From DAIDKA01 sp049792815 (GTDB lineage: Bacteria; Pseudomonadota; Gammaproteobacteria; Steroidobacterales; Steroidobacteraceae): DNA of 37,298 nt. The position numbers were made by a program, and so were the translations under genes. Where the stretch lies: contig JBARBG010000050.1 of the NCBI GenBank assembly GCA_049792815.1, positions 1 to 37,298 of the forward strand. The letters run 5' to 3'. Each line of letters starts with the position of its first letter. Position 1 is the first letter of the stretch. Shown here in pieces: positions 1-7,411 of the stretch. The notes under the pieces are model-generated. The model ran no database searches. It had not been told where the DNA came from and saw only the letters and a program-made list of their open reading frames with translations.

Positions 1-209
1 CCCAGGCCGAGGCCGTGCGCCTGGGGTTCCTGGCCATGCAGTTCAACCTGGTCGTCGTCACCAATGTTGACGCCGTACACCTGTGGAAGAAGCTTGGCTT
101 CCAGATTGTCGGCACACTGCCCAATGCCTTCCGGCATGGGCAGCTCGGATTTGTCGACGCCCATGTGATGTACAAGAAACTGCATGCAGTCACAAACGCT
201 CGGCGATGA
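1..209 (+). CDS. GNAT-family N-acetyltransferase, C-terminal end (partial)
   Basis: Only the last 60-odd residues are present; the frame is open to the left edge, so the gene starts outside the window. The visible part reads QAEAVRLGFLAMQFN, then a TNVDAVHLWKKLGF segment, then a short tail ending VDAHVMYKKL. An N-x-x-A-x-x-L-W-x-K-L-G-F stretch followed by IVGTLPNAFRH is the usual end of acetyl-CoA-dependent GNAT enzymes: the Asn/Ala helix lies beside the cofactor, and the last strands close the fold. The acyl acceptor cannot be told from this fragment. The TGA stop lies inside the convergent kmo gene, giving a 20-nt tail-to-tail overlap. Family assignment is firm; specific function is unknown. 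Confidence 0.8.
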   Translation, partial: QAEAVRLGFLAMQFNLVVVTNVDAVHLWKKLGFQIVGTLPNAFRHGQLGFVDAHVMYKKLHAVTNARR

Positions 210-1557
210 TCTGTGTCGCGTACTCAAGTTCCACCGCATTCAGTTCAGCGCCACTGCCCCGAGCCTGCTGCCGCGCATCCAGCAGCTCCAGGATCTGCTG
301 CTGCACGGCGCCGCGCCGCAGCGCCTGGGAATAGGGGATCTCCGGGTGGAACATCACCATGGCGTAGCGCGGAATGAAGCGCTCGGGATGCAGGCGCTCA
401 AGCTGCAGGGCCCAGGCCTTGTGGCGCAGGTAACGCTCATCGAGCACTGCCGAGCGCATTTCTGAATAATTCTCCAGCGCCATGCGGGCAATGGCCTCGG
501 CATCCGGGCGGCGCGCATTATCGAAGCGCGCAAACAGCGCCGGCCAGTCGTCGCCGGTCGCGCCACTTTGCAGCATGGCATCCAGCACGGAGCAGTCCTC
601 GAACGCGGCGTTCATCCCCTGCCCGTGGAAGGGCACGATGGCGTGTGCGGCATCGCCCATGAGCAGCACCGGACCGCAGGCCCAGGGGTCGGCGTGGATG
701 GTGCCGAGGGACCCAATGGGGTGGTCGTGGAATTGTGTGACGAGATCCGCAATCAGCGGCGCGGCGCTGGCAAATTCGCGGGCGAAGAAATCCTGCACCG
801 CCGCGTCGCTGCGCAGCGAGTCAAAGCCGGCAGGGCCGGCGTGCGGCAGAAACAAAGTGGCGGTGAAGCTGCAGTCCGGATTCGGCAGGGCGATCAGCAT
901 GAAGCCGTGGCGCGGCCACACGTGCAGCGCCGCGGGATCCAGGGCGTACGCGCCGTTGCGCGCCGGCATGTGCAGTTCCTTGTAGCCATGCTCCAGCGGC
1001 TGATCGCTGACCGCGATCAAACCCGCCTGCGCGAGGCTGCCGCGCAGCATCGATCCGGCACCGTCGGTGGCGAGGGTGATGCCGGTGTGCGTGCTGTGCG
1101 CGCCGCTGCGATTGTCAACGCTGTGCAAGCTGCCGCTCAGCGGCTCCACCGCGGTGCAGGTCGTGTCAAAATGCAGGCTCACCTGCGGTAGGCGCGCGGC
1201 GGCTTCGATCAGTACCCGATTGAGCGCGGCACGGCCGACGGAATAGATGACCTCGTCGTCGCGCTGGCCGTAGGGCTGCAGGCGCGGCGCCATATCGGAG
1301 CCGGGTTCGTGGATCATGCGCCCGCGCATCGGCAGCATCAGCGGACGGATCTGCTGCATGAGGCCGGCCTGCTCGAGCGCGTCAATGCCGCGGGCGGCCA
1401 GGGCGAGATTGATGGAGCGGCCGGCATCGGCCGGGTGCTCACGCGGATCGGGCCGGCGCTCGAAGATATTCACGGGGATGCCACGGCGCGCGAGCAGCAC
1501 CGCCATCAGGGCGCCGGCCAATCCTCCGCCTGCGATGTTCACCGCCGCTTCGCGCAT
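190..1557 (-). CDS. kmo: Kynurenine 3-monooxygenase
   Basis: FAD- and NADPH-dependent hydroxylase converting L-kynurenine to 3-hydroxykynurenine. The 455-residue protein starts with a Rossmann FAD-binding motif (GGGLAG, residues 10-15) and an ERR segment near 33. It has the family-specific GRSINLALAARG stretch (46-57) and the second FAD motif, GDAAHAIVPFHGQG, near 301-314. Length is normal for bacterial KMO. It is the last gene of a three-gene minus-strand operon. Its ATG follows the kynU stop codon with no gap, so the two are probably translated together. With kynU and nbaC it makes the 3-hydroxyanthranilate branch that leads to quinolinate. The 3' end overlaps the upstream acetyltransferase gene by 20 nt. 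Assignment is confident. Confidence 0.96.
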   Translation of the reverse strand: MREAAVNIAGGGLAGALMAVLLARRGIPVNIFERRPDPREHPADAGRSINLALAARGIDALEQAGLMQQIRPLMLPMRGRMIHEPGSDMAPRLQPYGQRDDEVIYSVGRAALNRVLIEAAARLPQVSLHFDTTCTAVEPLSGSLHSVDNRSGAHSTHTGITLATDGAGSMLRGSLAQAGLIAVSDQPLEHGYKELHMPARNGAYALDPAALHVWPRHGFMLIALPNPDCSFTATLFLPHAGPAGFDSLRSDAAVQDFFAREFASAAPLIADLVTQFHDHPIGSLGTIHADPWACGPVLLMGDAAHAIVPFHGQGMNAAFEDCSVLDAMLQSGATGDDWPALFARFDNARRPDAEAIARMALENYSEMRSAVLDERYLRHKAWALQLERLHPERFIPRYAMVMFHPEIPYSQALRRGAVQQQILELLDARQQARGSGAELNAVELEYATQIIAERL

Positions 1558-2832
1558 CTAGGGCACGGCCTTCAGGGCCGCCTCCAGCGCCGTCGCAAAC
1601 CGGAATACGTCTTCGAAGCTGTTGTAGAGCGGCACGGGGGCGGCACGGATGACATCCGGCTCGCGCCAGTCGCACACCATGTCGGCGCCGCGCAGATGTT
1701 CGAACACGGCGCGGCCGTGGCGGGCGTCGCCGCCCATGCGCAGGGACAGCTGGCAGCCATGCGCGGCGGCGTTGGTGGGTGTCAGGATCTGAACCGGCAG
1801 GGCATCGAGCAGGAAGGCCAGGTAGCCGGTCAAGGCCACCGATTTGGCGCGCAGGTGGGTGAGGCCGGCCTGCGCGAACAGATCGAGGGAGGCGAGCAGC
1901 GGTGCGGCCGACAGGATCGATGGGTTGCTGATCTGCCAGCCCGCGGCGCCGGGTGCTGGAGTGAAGTCCGGTCCCATCGCAAAGCGCGTCACCGGGTCGT
2001 GGCCCCACCAGCCGGCCAGACGCGGCAGGTCGTTCGAGCGGGCGTGACGCTCATGCACGAAGCAGCCGCCGATCGCGCCTGGCCCGGCGTTCAGGTACTT
2101 GTAGCTGCACCACACGGCAAAGTCGGCGCCACTGTCGTGCAGGCTCAAGGGCACATTGCCGATGGAGTGTGCGAGGTCGAAGCCCATGGCGCAGCCGGCC
2201 TTGCGGGCGGCGGCCGCGATGCGCGTCAGGTCGAACACCTGCCCGCTCAGGTATTGAGTCCCCGGCCACAGCACCAGTGCGACCTGCGAGCCACGATGCT
2301 CCAGGAAGTATTCGATCTGCTCGGTGGTGACCGTGCCGCTGCCGTCCGCCGGCTGCAGCTCGAGCAGCTCGGTGCGCGCATCCAGGCCGTGCCAGCCGAT
2401 CTGTGAGGCGAGTGCATACCGGTCCGAGGGAAAGGCGTTGGCTTCGATGAGGATCCTGGTGCGGCTGCCGGCGGGCCGATAGAAGCTGGCCAGCATCAGG
2501 TGCAGGTTTACGGTCAGGGAGTTCATGGCGACGACTTCGTCGCTGCGGGCACCGGCGAGGGCCGCGAGTCCGCCGCTCATGAACTCGTGATAGGGGATCC
2601 AGGCCCGGCGTGCCGACTCATGGCCGAGTACGCCCAGCGCTGCCCAGTCGTCCAGCTCTTCATTGACACGCTGTCGGGCGCTCAGGGGCTGCAGACCCAG
2701 TGAGTGGCCGCACAGGTACACCAGCGGGCGGCCCGCGGCGCTCACCGGATGCGCGAACTGGTCACGCAAGCGCGCCAGGGCATCGGCGCTGTCGCGGGCT
2801 CTGGCATAGGCCAGGGTACGTTCAAAGGTCAT
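1558..2832 (-). CDS. kynU: Kynureninase
   Basis: PLP-dependent hydrolase cleaving 3-hydroxykynurenine (or kynurenine) to 3-hydroxyanthranilate (or anthranilate) plus alanine. The 424-residue protein has the usual length. The cofactor lysine is K245 in CSYKYLNAGPGA, the kynureninase form of the fold-type I Schiff-base site; the upstream FDLAHSIGN segment (218-226) supplies the PLP-pyridine aspartate. CGHSLGLQP near 41-49 is also typical. The gene begins 18 nt after nbaC and abuts kmo, so it is the middle of the operon. The sequence upstream of the ATG is C/G-rich with only a weak AGG, so translation may depend on nbaC. Pairing with kmo and nbaC argues that 3-hydroxykynurenine is the physiological substrate. 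Confidence 0.96.
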   Translation of the reverse strand: MTFERTLAYARARDSADALARLRDQFAHPVSAAGRPLVYLCGHSLGLQPLSARQRVNEELDDWAALGVLGHESARRAWIPYHEFMSGGLAALAGARSDEVVAMNSLTVNLHLMLASFYRPAGSRTRILIEANAFPSDRYALASQIGWHGLDARTELLELQPADGSGTVTTEQIEYFLEHRGSQVALVLWPGTQYLSGQVFDLTRIAAAARKAGCAMGFDLAHSIGNVPLSLHDSGADFAVWCSYKYLNAGPGAIGGCFVHERHARSNDLPRLAGWWGHDPVTRFAMGPDFTPAPGAAGWQISNPSILSAAPLLASLDLFAQAGLTHLRAKSVALTGYLAFLLDALPVQILTPTNAAAHGCQLSLRMGGDARHGRAVFEHLRGADMVCDWREPDVIRAAPVPLYNSFEDVFRFATALEAALKAVP

Positions 2833-2850
2833 GGGCGGGCGCTGCCTGCG

Positions 2851-3360
2851 CTAACGGGTCTGCACCGTACCGCACTGCCGGCAGGTGTAAAGCCGCGGAT
2901 TGCCGAAGAAGCGCTCGAACACCGGCGGAAACTGGGTCTCGATATCGGTGAGCTCGAAGAACTCCTCGTACAGTTTCGTACCGCAGTTTTCACAGTACCA
3001 CTGCAGGCCGTCCTGCTCCCCCGGACGCCGGTCGCGTTCGAGCACCAGACCTATGGTATTGGCGGCGCGGCGCGGGGAGTGCGGGACCCCGGCGGGCAGC
3101 AGGAACAGGTCGCCCTCGCGGATCGGAATATCCACGACCCGGCCGTCCTGCACGGTCTTCAGCAGCAGCTCGCCCTCGGCCTGGTAGAAAAACTCCTCCC
3201 CCGGGTCCACATGAAAGTCCTTGCGCGAATTGGGGCCGCCCACGGCCATGACGATGAACTGGCTGTCGCGGAAAATCAGCCGATTGCCCACCGGGGGCTT
3301 GAGCAGGTGGCGGTTTTCCTCGATCCAGCGCTTGAAGTTCAAAGGACTGGGGACTGGCAT
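2851..3360 (-). CDS. nbaC: 3-hydroxyanthranilate 3,4-dioxygenase
   Basis: Ring-cleaving non-heme Fe(II) cupin enzyme: 3-hydroxyanthranilate to 2-amino-3-carboxymuconate semialdehyde, which cyclises to quinolinate for NAD synthesis. The protein has 169 residues. Iron ligands are H50, E56 (in DFHVDPGEEFFYQ) and H94 (GVPHSPRR); R46 and R98 match the substrate-binding arginines of the family. The tail carries two CxxC pairs (C123/C126 and C160/C163), the rubredoxin-like second metal site of bacterial homologues. A good ribosome-binding site (AGGAGT) lies 5 nt before the ATG. It is the first gene of nbaC-kynU-kmo. Tryptophan dioxygenase and kynurenine formamidase are not in the window and must be encoded elsewhere if the route starts from tryptophan. 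Confidence 0.95.
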   Translation of the reverse strand: MPVPSPLNFKRWIEENRHLLKPPVGNRLIFRDSQFIVMAVGGPNSRKDFHVDPGEEFFYQAEGELLLKTVQDGRVVDIPIREGDLFLLPAGVPHSPRRAANTIGLVLERDRRPGEQDGLQWYCENCGTKLYEEFFELTDIETQFPPVFERFFGNPRLYTCRQCGTVQTR

Positions 3361-3424
3361 GGGTACTCCTGGGTCCCATTGTAAGCCGGCGGCAGCATTG
3401 CGGCCCGGCTGGTACGCTTAGCGC

Positions 3425-3898
3425 ATGAACACCAGAAGACCCAGGTCCGCGACCGCCGCGGCCAGCTGCCTCGTCGCCGCCCTGCTCAGCCTTGCCGGCT
3501 GCGCGTCCCTGTCAGCCCATCTGCCCTGGCGGCACCGGGCGCCACCCGCGCCGGAAGTTTCGACGGCCCTGACCGTGGCCACCGCGGATGGGACCGCGCT
3601 GACCTGGCCGCAGGTGTGGCAGCGCAACGACGTGGTGCTGGATCTGTCGGCCGTTGCCGCAACGGGTTCGGCGGTGGTGATGCCGCGTGCCGGCTTGGCC
3701 TGGCCGGTGCGCGTGGCGCTACGGGTCACACCGGGCAGCATCGGCGCCATCGATGTGAGGGGTGCGCAGCGCCTGGTCGTGCCGGTTCCGGTAAGCGGCA
3801 AGGGTCCCGTGGACCTGGAGCTGCCGCCGGGGATTTATGTGGCCGCCACCAAGCAGATCACCCTGAACTGGGGACCGGCGATCGTCCCCGCGGATTAG
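3425..3898 (+). CDS. Putative small lipoprotein, function unknown
   Basis: A 157-residue protein not assigned to a named family. The N-terminus is a lipoprotein signal: arginines at 4, 5 and 7, a hydrophobic stretch, then lipobox LAGC with the modified cysteine at 26. The mature part is mostly beta-prone and ends in a segment containing LPPGIYVAATKQITLNWG, suggesting a small beta-sandwich on an outer or inner membrane leaflet. A serine follows the lipobox at +3, so outer-membrane sorting would be expected if Lol rules apply. The gene starts 64 nt from the divergent nbaC and ends 5 nt before deoC. A TACGCT element sits 6 nt before the ATG and no clear Shine-Dalgarno is seen. Coding status is supported by the lipobox and tight spacing. 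Confidence 0.7.
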   Translation: MNTRRPRSATAAASCLVAALLSLAGCASLSAHLPWRHRAPPAPEVSTALTVATADGTALTWPQVWQRNDVVLDLSAVAATGSAVVMPRAGLAWPVRVALRVTPGSIGAIDVRGAQRLVVPVPVSGKGPVDLELPPGIYVAATKQITLNWGPAIVPAD

Positions 3899-3903
3899 CG
3901 CTG

Positions 3904-4695
3904 ATGAGCGAGCCTGCCAAGGATGCGGCGCTGGCCCGACGGCTGCTGGGCCTGCTGGACCTCACCACGCTGAATGACAGCGACGATGGCCAGGTCATCC
4001 GCGCGCTGGCGGCCTATGCGGCAACCCCCGTCGGCCATGTCGCGGCGCTGTGTACATGGTCGCGGTTGATCGGGGATGCCCTGAGCAGTCTTGCGGGAAC
4101 GGGCGTGCCGGTGGCGGCCGTGGCCAACTTTCCAGCCGGTGAACCGGATGTACAGGCCGCCGCGGCCGAGTGCAAGCAGGCGCTCGCGGCCGGCGCCGCC
4201 GAGGTCGACGTGGTGTTCCCCTGGCGGACCTTTCTCGCCGGTGACCGCGACACAGCGCAACAACTGGTTCGCGCCTGCCGCGCGGCCTGCGGCCATGGTG
4301 CGCATCTGAAGGTCATCCTGGAATCCGGTCAGCTGGCGACGCCGGCGCGCATCCGGGAGGCCGCCGACATCGCCATTGGCGGCGGCGCGCACTTCCTGAA
4401 GACCTCCACCGGCAAGACCCAGCCCGGCGCGACGCTCATGGCGGCAGAGGTCATGCTCGACGCCATCGCGCAGGCGCGGACCGGCGGCGTGCGGGTGGGG
4501 TTCAAGGCCTCAGGTGGCATCCGCACCATGGCGGATGCGGCGTCATACCTGGCGCTTTACGAGCGCCGTTTCGGTTCGGGCAGCGCGGGGCCAGCCGTAT
4601 TCAGAATCGGCGCCTCACAGCTGGTGCACGAGCTGCTGGCGGTCGCTGCGGGAACTGGGACCAATTTGGAATCCGCAGCCGCGGACAATTACTGA
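3904..4695 (+). CDS. deoC: Deoxyribose-phosphate aldolase
   Basis: Class I aldolase interconverting 2-deoxyribose 5-phosphate with acetaldehyde and glyceraldehyde 3-phosphate in deoxynucleoside salvage. From the ATG at 3904 the protein has 263 residues, close to the length of the E. coli enzyme. The Schiff-base lysine is K166 in GAHFLKTSTGK, the second catalytic lysine is K201 in GFKASGGIR, and D102 in AAEVDVVF completes the site. The reading frame is open further upstream inside the lipoprotein gene, but the family N-terminus and the preceding stop codon favour 3904. No other deo genes are nearby. It is followed by the small PLDc_N gene 9 nt later. Confidence 0.94.
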   Translation: MSEPAKDAALARRLLGLLDLTTLNDSDDGQVIRALAAYAATPVGHVAALCTWSRLIGDALSSLAGTGVPVAAVANFPAGEPDVQAAAAECKQALAAGAAEVDVVFPWRTFLAGDRDTAQQLVRACRAACGHGAHLKVILESGQLATPARIREAADIAIGGGAHFLKTSTGKTQPGATLMAAEVMLDAIAQARTGGVRVGFKASGGIRTMADAASYLALYERRFGSGSAGPAVFRIGASQLVHELLAVAAGTGTNLESAAADNY

Positions 4696-4704
4696 GGAGC
4701 GCGC

Positions 4705-4890
4705 GTGTATTACAGCCATAGTCTGCTCGGCCTGCTGATACTGATCGCAGATGTCTGGGCGATCGTAAATATCTTTCAAAGTTCCGCGGACACCGGCCGC
4801 AAGGTCCTGTGGACCGTACTCGTCATCATCCTGCCGTTCCTGGGCTTCATCTTATGGTTCTTTTTCGGGCCCAGAACCGGGCGCAGCTAG
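4705..4890 (+). CDS. Small PLDc_N-domain membrane protein
   Basis: A 61-residue protein made of two membrane segments (about residues 6-24 and 35-54) joined by a short polar loop (SSADTGRK). It ends LPFLGFILWFFFGPRTGRS. This two-helix pattern with P-x-x-G-x-x-x-W-x-x-x-G-P is the N-terminal domain of cardiolipin synthases (PLDc_N), occurring here alone with no phospholipase D catalytic HKD motif. The start is GTG at 4705, supported by an AGGAG Shine-Dalgarno 7 nt upstream; that sequence overlaps the deoC stop region. The 3' end overlaps the convergent apaH by 4 nt. Free-standing PLDc_N proteins are common and their role is not known. It is probably an inner-membrane protein. Confidence 0.8.
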   Translation: MYYSHSLLGLLILIADVWAIVNIFQSSADTGRKVLWTVLVIILPFLGFILWFFFGPRTGRS

Positions 4891-5732
4891 CTTTCGATGG
4901 GCGCCTGGTAGCCCGTGCAGGCCACGCTGATGGGCCGGATAGGTTGATCGAGATTCACCGCGGTGAGCGTGCCGCCCCAGACGCAGCCGGTGTCCAGGCC
5001 GATCACCCCATGAGTGTTCACGAAGCCCAGCGTCGACCAGTGCCCGAAGATGATGCGGGTGTCGCGACTCGCGCGATCGGGGATTTCAAACCAGGGTAGC
5101 AGGGCGCCGGCCGCATCCTCTGCGCCGCGTGGCGGTGGCCCCTTGGCCTTCAGCGCCACGCGGCCCTCGGCGGTGCACACCCGCAGGCGAGTGAGGGTAT
5201 TCACGATAAAACGCAGCCGGTCGTGGTCCTGCAGCGCATCGTTCCACTGATCGGGCTTGTCCCCATACATGTGATCAAGGAAGTCCTCGGGATCGGCCCG
5301 CAGCGCGGTTTGAACCTCCAGCGCCAGCGACAAGGTCCGGGACACGCTCCACTGCGGCACGAGCCCAGCGTGGATCATGAGCTCACCGTGTACCAGGTCC
5401 TGGTGCGCCAGCGGCCGCTCCAGCAACCACTGCAGCAGCACCACCCGGTCGGGTGCCCGCAGCAGCTCGCGCAGCGTGTCGCCGGGCCTGTCCTTGAGCT
5501 TTGAGCCGAAGGCCAGGGCGAGCAGGTGCAGGTCGTGATTGCCCAGCACCACCACGGCATTGTCGCCCAGGGCGCGGATCAGGCGCAGGCATTGCAGCGA
5601 CTCGGGCCCGCGATTCACCAAGTCGCCCACGAACCACAGCTGGTCACGGTCGGCGGAGAACTTCAGTTGCGCGAGAAGCGCGCGCAGCTCGCTGACACAG
5701 CCCTGCACATCACCGATGGCAAAGCGTGCCAT
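4887..5732 (-). CDS. apaH: Symmetrical bis(5'-nucleosyl)-tetraphosphatase
   Basis: Hydrolyses Ap4A to two ADP, and can remove Np4 caps from RNA in E. coli. The 281-residue protein opens with the metallophosphatase signature GDVQGC (residues 7-12). It continues with FVGDLVNRGPES (D37, N40) and VLGNHDLHLL (N64, H65), the metal ligands of PPP-family phosphatases. HAGLVPQW and FGHWS further on supply the remaining histidines. It is the last gene of the lptD-to-apaH operon, 12 nt after apaG, as in E. coli. Its stop overlaps the convergent PLDc_N gene by 4 nt. Confidence 0.96.
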   Translation of the reverse strand: MARFAIGDVQGCVSELRALLAQLKFSADRDQLWFVGDLVNRGPESLQCLRLIRALGDNAVVVLGNHDLHLLALAFGSKLKDRPGDTLRELLRAPDRVVLLQWLLERPLAHQDLVHGELMIHAGLVPQWSVSRTLSLALEVQTALRADPEDFLDHMYGDKPDQWNDALQDHDRLRFIVNTLTRLRVCTAEGRVALKAKGPPPRGAEDAAGALLPWFEIPDRASRDTRIIFGHWSTLGFVNTHGVIGLDTGCVWGGTLTAVNLDQPIRPISVACTGYQAPIES

Positions 5733-5744
5733 GGCCGGGTGCGG

Positions 5745-6125
5745 TTACTGGAGTACGCCGGGCATGGCCAGGCGGAACGGGGCGATGGGCGCATCGAACG
5801 CCTGTCCGTCATCGGCCACCATCTGGTAGCTGCCCTGCATGACGCCCACCGGCGTTTCAATGATTGCGGCGCTTGAGTAGCGGAACCCCTGTCCGGGTTT
5901 GAGGTGCGGCTGCTCGCCGACCACCCCGTCGCCGCGCACTTCCTGCACCTTGCCATTTGCATCCGTGATCAACCAGTGGCGGCGCATCAGCCGTGCCGGA
6001 TGATGACCATCGTTGCGGATGGTGATGGTGTAGGAGAACACGAAGCGTGGTTCGTCCGGGTCTGACTGTTCGGACAGGTAGCTGGTCTGTACGTCTACCG
6101 TAATCCCGTGTGCGCTTTCCTGCAT
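5745..6125 (-). CDS. apaG: ApaG protein (Co2+/Mg2+ efflux-associated family)
   Basis: ApaG is a small fibronectin-III-like beta-sandwich protein whose genetic role (cobalt resistance, link with ApaH) is described but whose biochemistry is unclear. The 126-residue product shows the family core: FVFSYTITIRNDG, LMRRHWLITDANG, VRGDGVVGEQPHLKPG and a PVGVMQGSYQM block. The start could be ATG at 6125 or the GTG immediately upstream at 6128; neither has a good Shine-Dalgarno, so the ATG is preferred. It lies 20 nt after uspA and 12 nt before apaH. In E. coli it directly follows rsmA (ksgA); here a Usp gene separates them. Confidence 0.95.
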   Translation of the reverse strand: MQESAHGITVDVQTSYLSEQSDPDEPRFVFSYTITIRNDGHHPARLMRRHWLITDANGKVQEVRGDGVVGEQPHLKPGQGFRYSSAAIIETPVGVMQGSYQMVADDGQAFDAPIAPFRLAMPGVLQ

Positions 6126-6145
6126 CACTTTGTCTTGGCTCGCTC

Positions 6146-6592
6146 TCAGGGCGCCTGGTCACCGCTGACGCGCACGGCGAGAACATCGCACGGCGCCGCG
6201 TGCAGCACGGTGTCTTCGGTGAGGTTCACAAAAATCGACAGGCCATGGCGCTCGCGGGCGCCCAGCACGATCAGATCACAGTGCATGGCCCGTGCCACGC
6301 GCACGATTTCAGCCTTGACGCTGCCGACCTCCACGAGCTGATGGCCGGCATCGACGCCGATGTCGGCGCACAGGGCCACCAGGCGCTTGCGCGCCGTGGC
6401 GGCGAACTCATCGAGCAGCTGCACCGGCGGCATCATCGACTCGCCGACCGGCTCGACCGGCATGAATTCAACGACGTGCAGCACGGTGAGCTCGGCGCCC
6501 ATGAGCGCGGCGAAATCGCGTGCCCGGCGGCCGATGCTGATGCTGTCGGCATTGAGGTCAACCGCGAGCAGAATCTTGCTGTAGATGGTCAT
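6146..6592 (-). CDS. UspA-type universal stress protein
   Basis: The 148-residue protein begins MTIYSKILLAVDLN, matching the first strand of the Usp HUP-like fold. It ends DLIVLGARERHGLSIF followed by TEDTVLHAAPCDVLAVRV. The glycine-rich ATP-binding signature of MJ0577-like Usps (G-2x-G-9x-G-S/T) is not present, which places it with E. coli UspA, the class that does not bind ATP. The frame extends seven codons upstream to a TTG at 6613, but ATG at 6592 gives the standard N-terminus. It sits between rsmA and apaG in the lptD operon, an extra gene relative to the E. coli order. Co-transcription with outer-membrane assembly and Ap4A genes is likely; its function is inferred only from the family. 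Confidence 0.9.
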   Translation of the reverse strand: MTIYSKILLAVDLNADSISIGRRARDFAALMGAELTVLHVVEFMPVEPVGESMMPPVQLLDEFAATARKRLVALCADIGVDAGHQLVEVGSVKAEIVRVARAMHCDLIVLGARERHGLSIFVNLTEDTVLHAAPCDVLAVRVSGDQAP

Positions 6593-6619
6593 GGCGGCAT
6601 CCCGGTACGGCAACCGGCC

Positions 6620-7411
6620 TCAAGGGTAACCGATCCCGTGGCCAAGGCGCATGGCAAGGCGATTGAAGAGCTCCGGCGCGAGGGTTTCGGCCCGCGCCTG
6701 CGGGTCCACGCCGCACGCTTCGATGTCCTGCGCCGCGAGCAGATTCCGCAATGCATTGCGCAGCGTCTTGCGGCGTTGTGAAAACGCTGCGGTCACAACC
6801 TGTGCAAACTGCGGCGCCACCGCAAAGGCAGGCTGGGTCCGCACCGTAAGCCGTGCCACGGCCGACCAGACACGCGGTGGCGGCTTGAAGGCGCCCGGCC
6901 CGATGTCAAACAGCTGCTCAACGCTCACCCAGGGGGCCAGCATCACGGTCAGCCGCCCATACTCGCCGCTGCCCGGAGCCGCAGCCATGCGCGCCACCAC
7001 TTCACGCTGCAGCATGACATGCAGGTCGACAATGGCGGGCGCCACCTCGATCAGCCGGAACAGCAGCGGGGTGGAGATGTTGTAAGGCAGGTTGCCGATG
7101 ACCCGCAGCCGTCCCCCCCGGCCCCGCGCCAGTGCCGCAAAATCGAAATCCAGGGCATCGCACTCATGCAGCGCGGCCGTACGCGCCAGGGCCATGGCGG
7201 GGCGCAGGAAGGCCGCCAGGTCCCGATCGATCTCGATGGCATCGAAACTGGCATATGGACCGGCCAGCAACAGCTGGGTGAGGGCGCCGCGGCCCGGGCC
7301 GATTTCCAGCAGATGGTCATGGGGGCCCGGATTGACGGCGTGCGCGATGCGCTCGATGACACCCGGATCGTGGAGGAAGTGTTGGCCGAAACGCTTGCGG
7401 GCCTGGATCAC
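6620..7411 (-). CDS. rsmA: 16S rRNA (adenine1518/1519-N6)-dimethyltransferase RsmA (KsgA)
   Basis: SAM-dependent enzyme that dimethylates two adjacent adenines in the 3' hairpin of 16S rRNA late in 30S assembly. The 263-residue protein starts with ARKRFGQHFLHD, the family signature, followed by the SAM motif LEIGPGRGALT and the catalytic NLPYNIS motif. The tail QRRKTLRNALRN matches the C-terminal subdomain. The start is a GTG that overlaps the pdxA stop as GTGA (7408-7411), so translation is probably coupled to pdxA. Gene order pdxA-rsmA is the E. coli order. Confidence 0.96.
   Translation of the reverse strand: MIQARKRFGQHFLHDPGVIERIAHAVNPGPHDHLLEIGPGRGALTQLLLAGPYASFDAIEIDRDLAAFLRPAMALARTAALHECDALDFDFAALARGRGGRLRVIGNLPYNISTPLLFRLIEVAPAIVDLHVMLQREVVARMAAAPGSGEYGRLTVMLAPWVSVEQLFDIGPGAFKPPPRVWSAVARLTVRTQPAFAVAPQFAQVVTAAFSQRRKTLRNALRNLLAAQDIEACGVDPQARAETLAPELFNRLAMRLGHGIGYP

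Noticed and set aside
1309..2406. A 365-codon plus-strand frame opposite kmo and kynU.
   Set aside because: Same antisense artefact; low-complexity composition and no plausible start context.
6620..6640. A further GTAACCG sequence near the end of rsmA, like the sbp/cysA box.
   Set aside because: Single copy, inside a coding region, with no second repeat 11 bp away and no promoter next to it.
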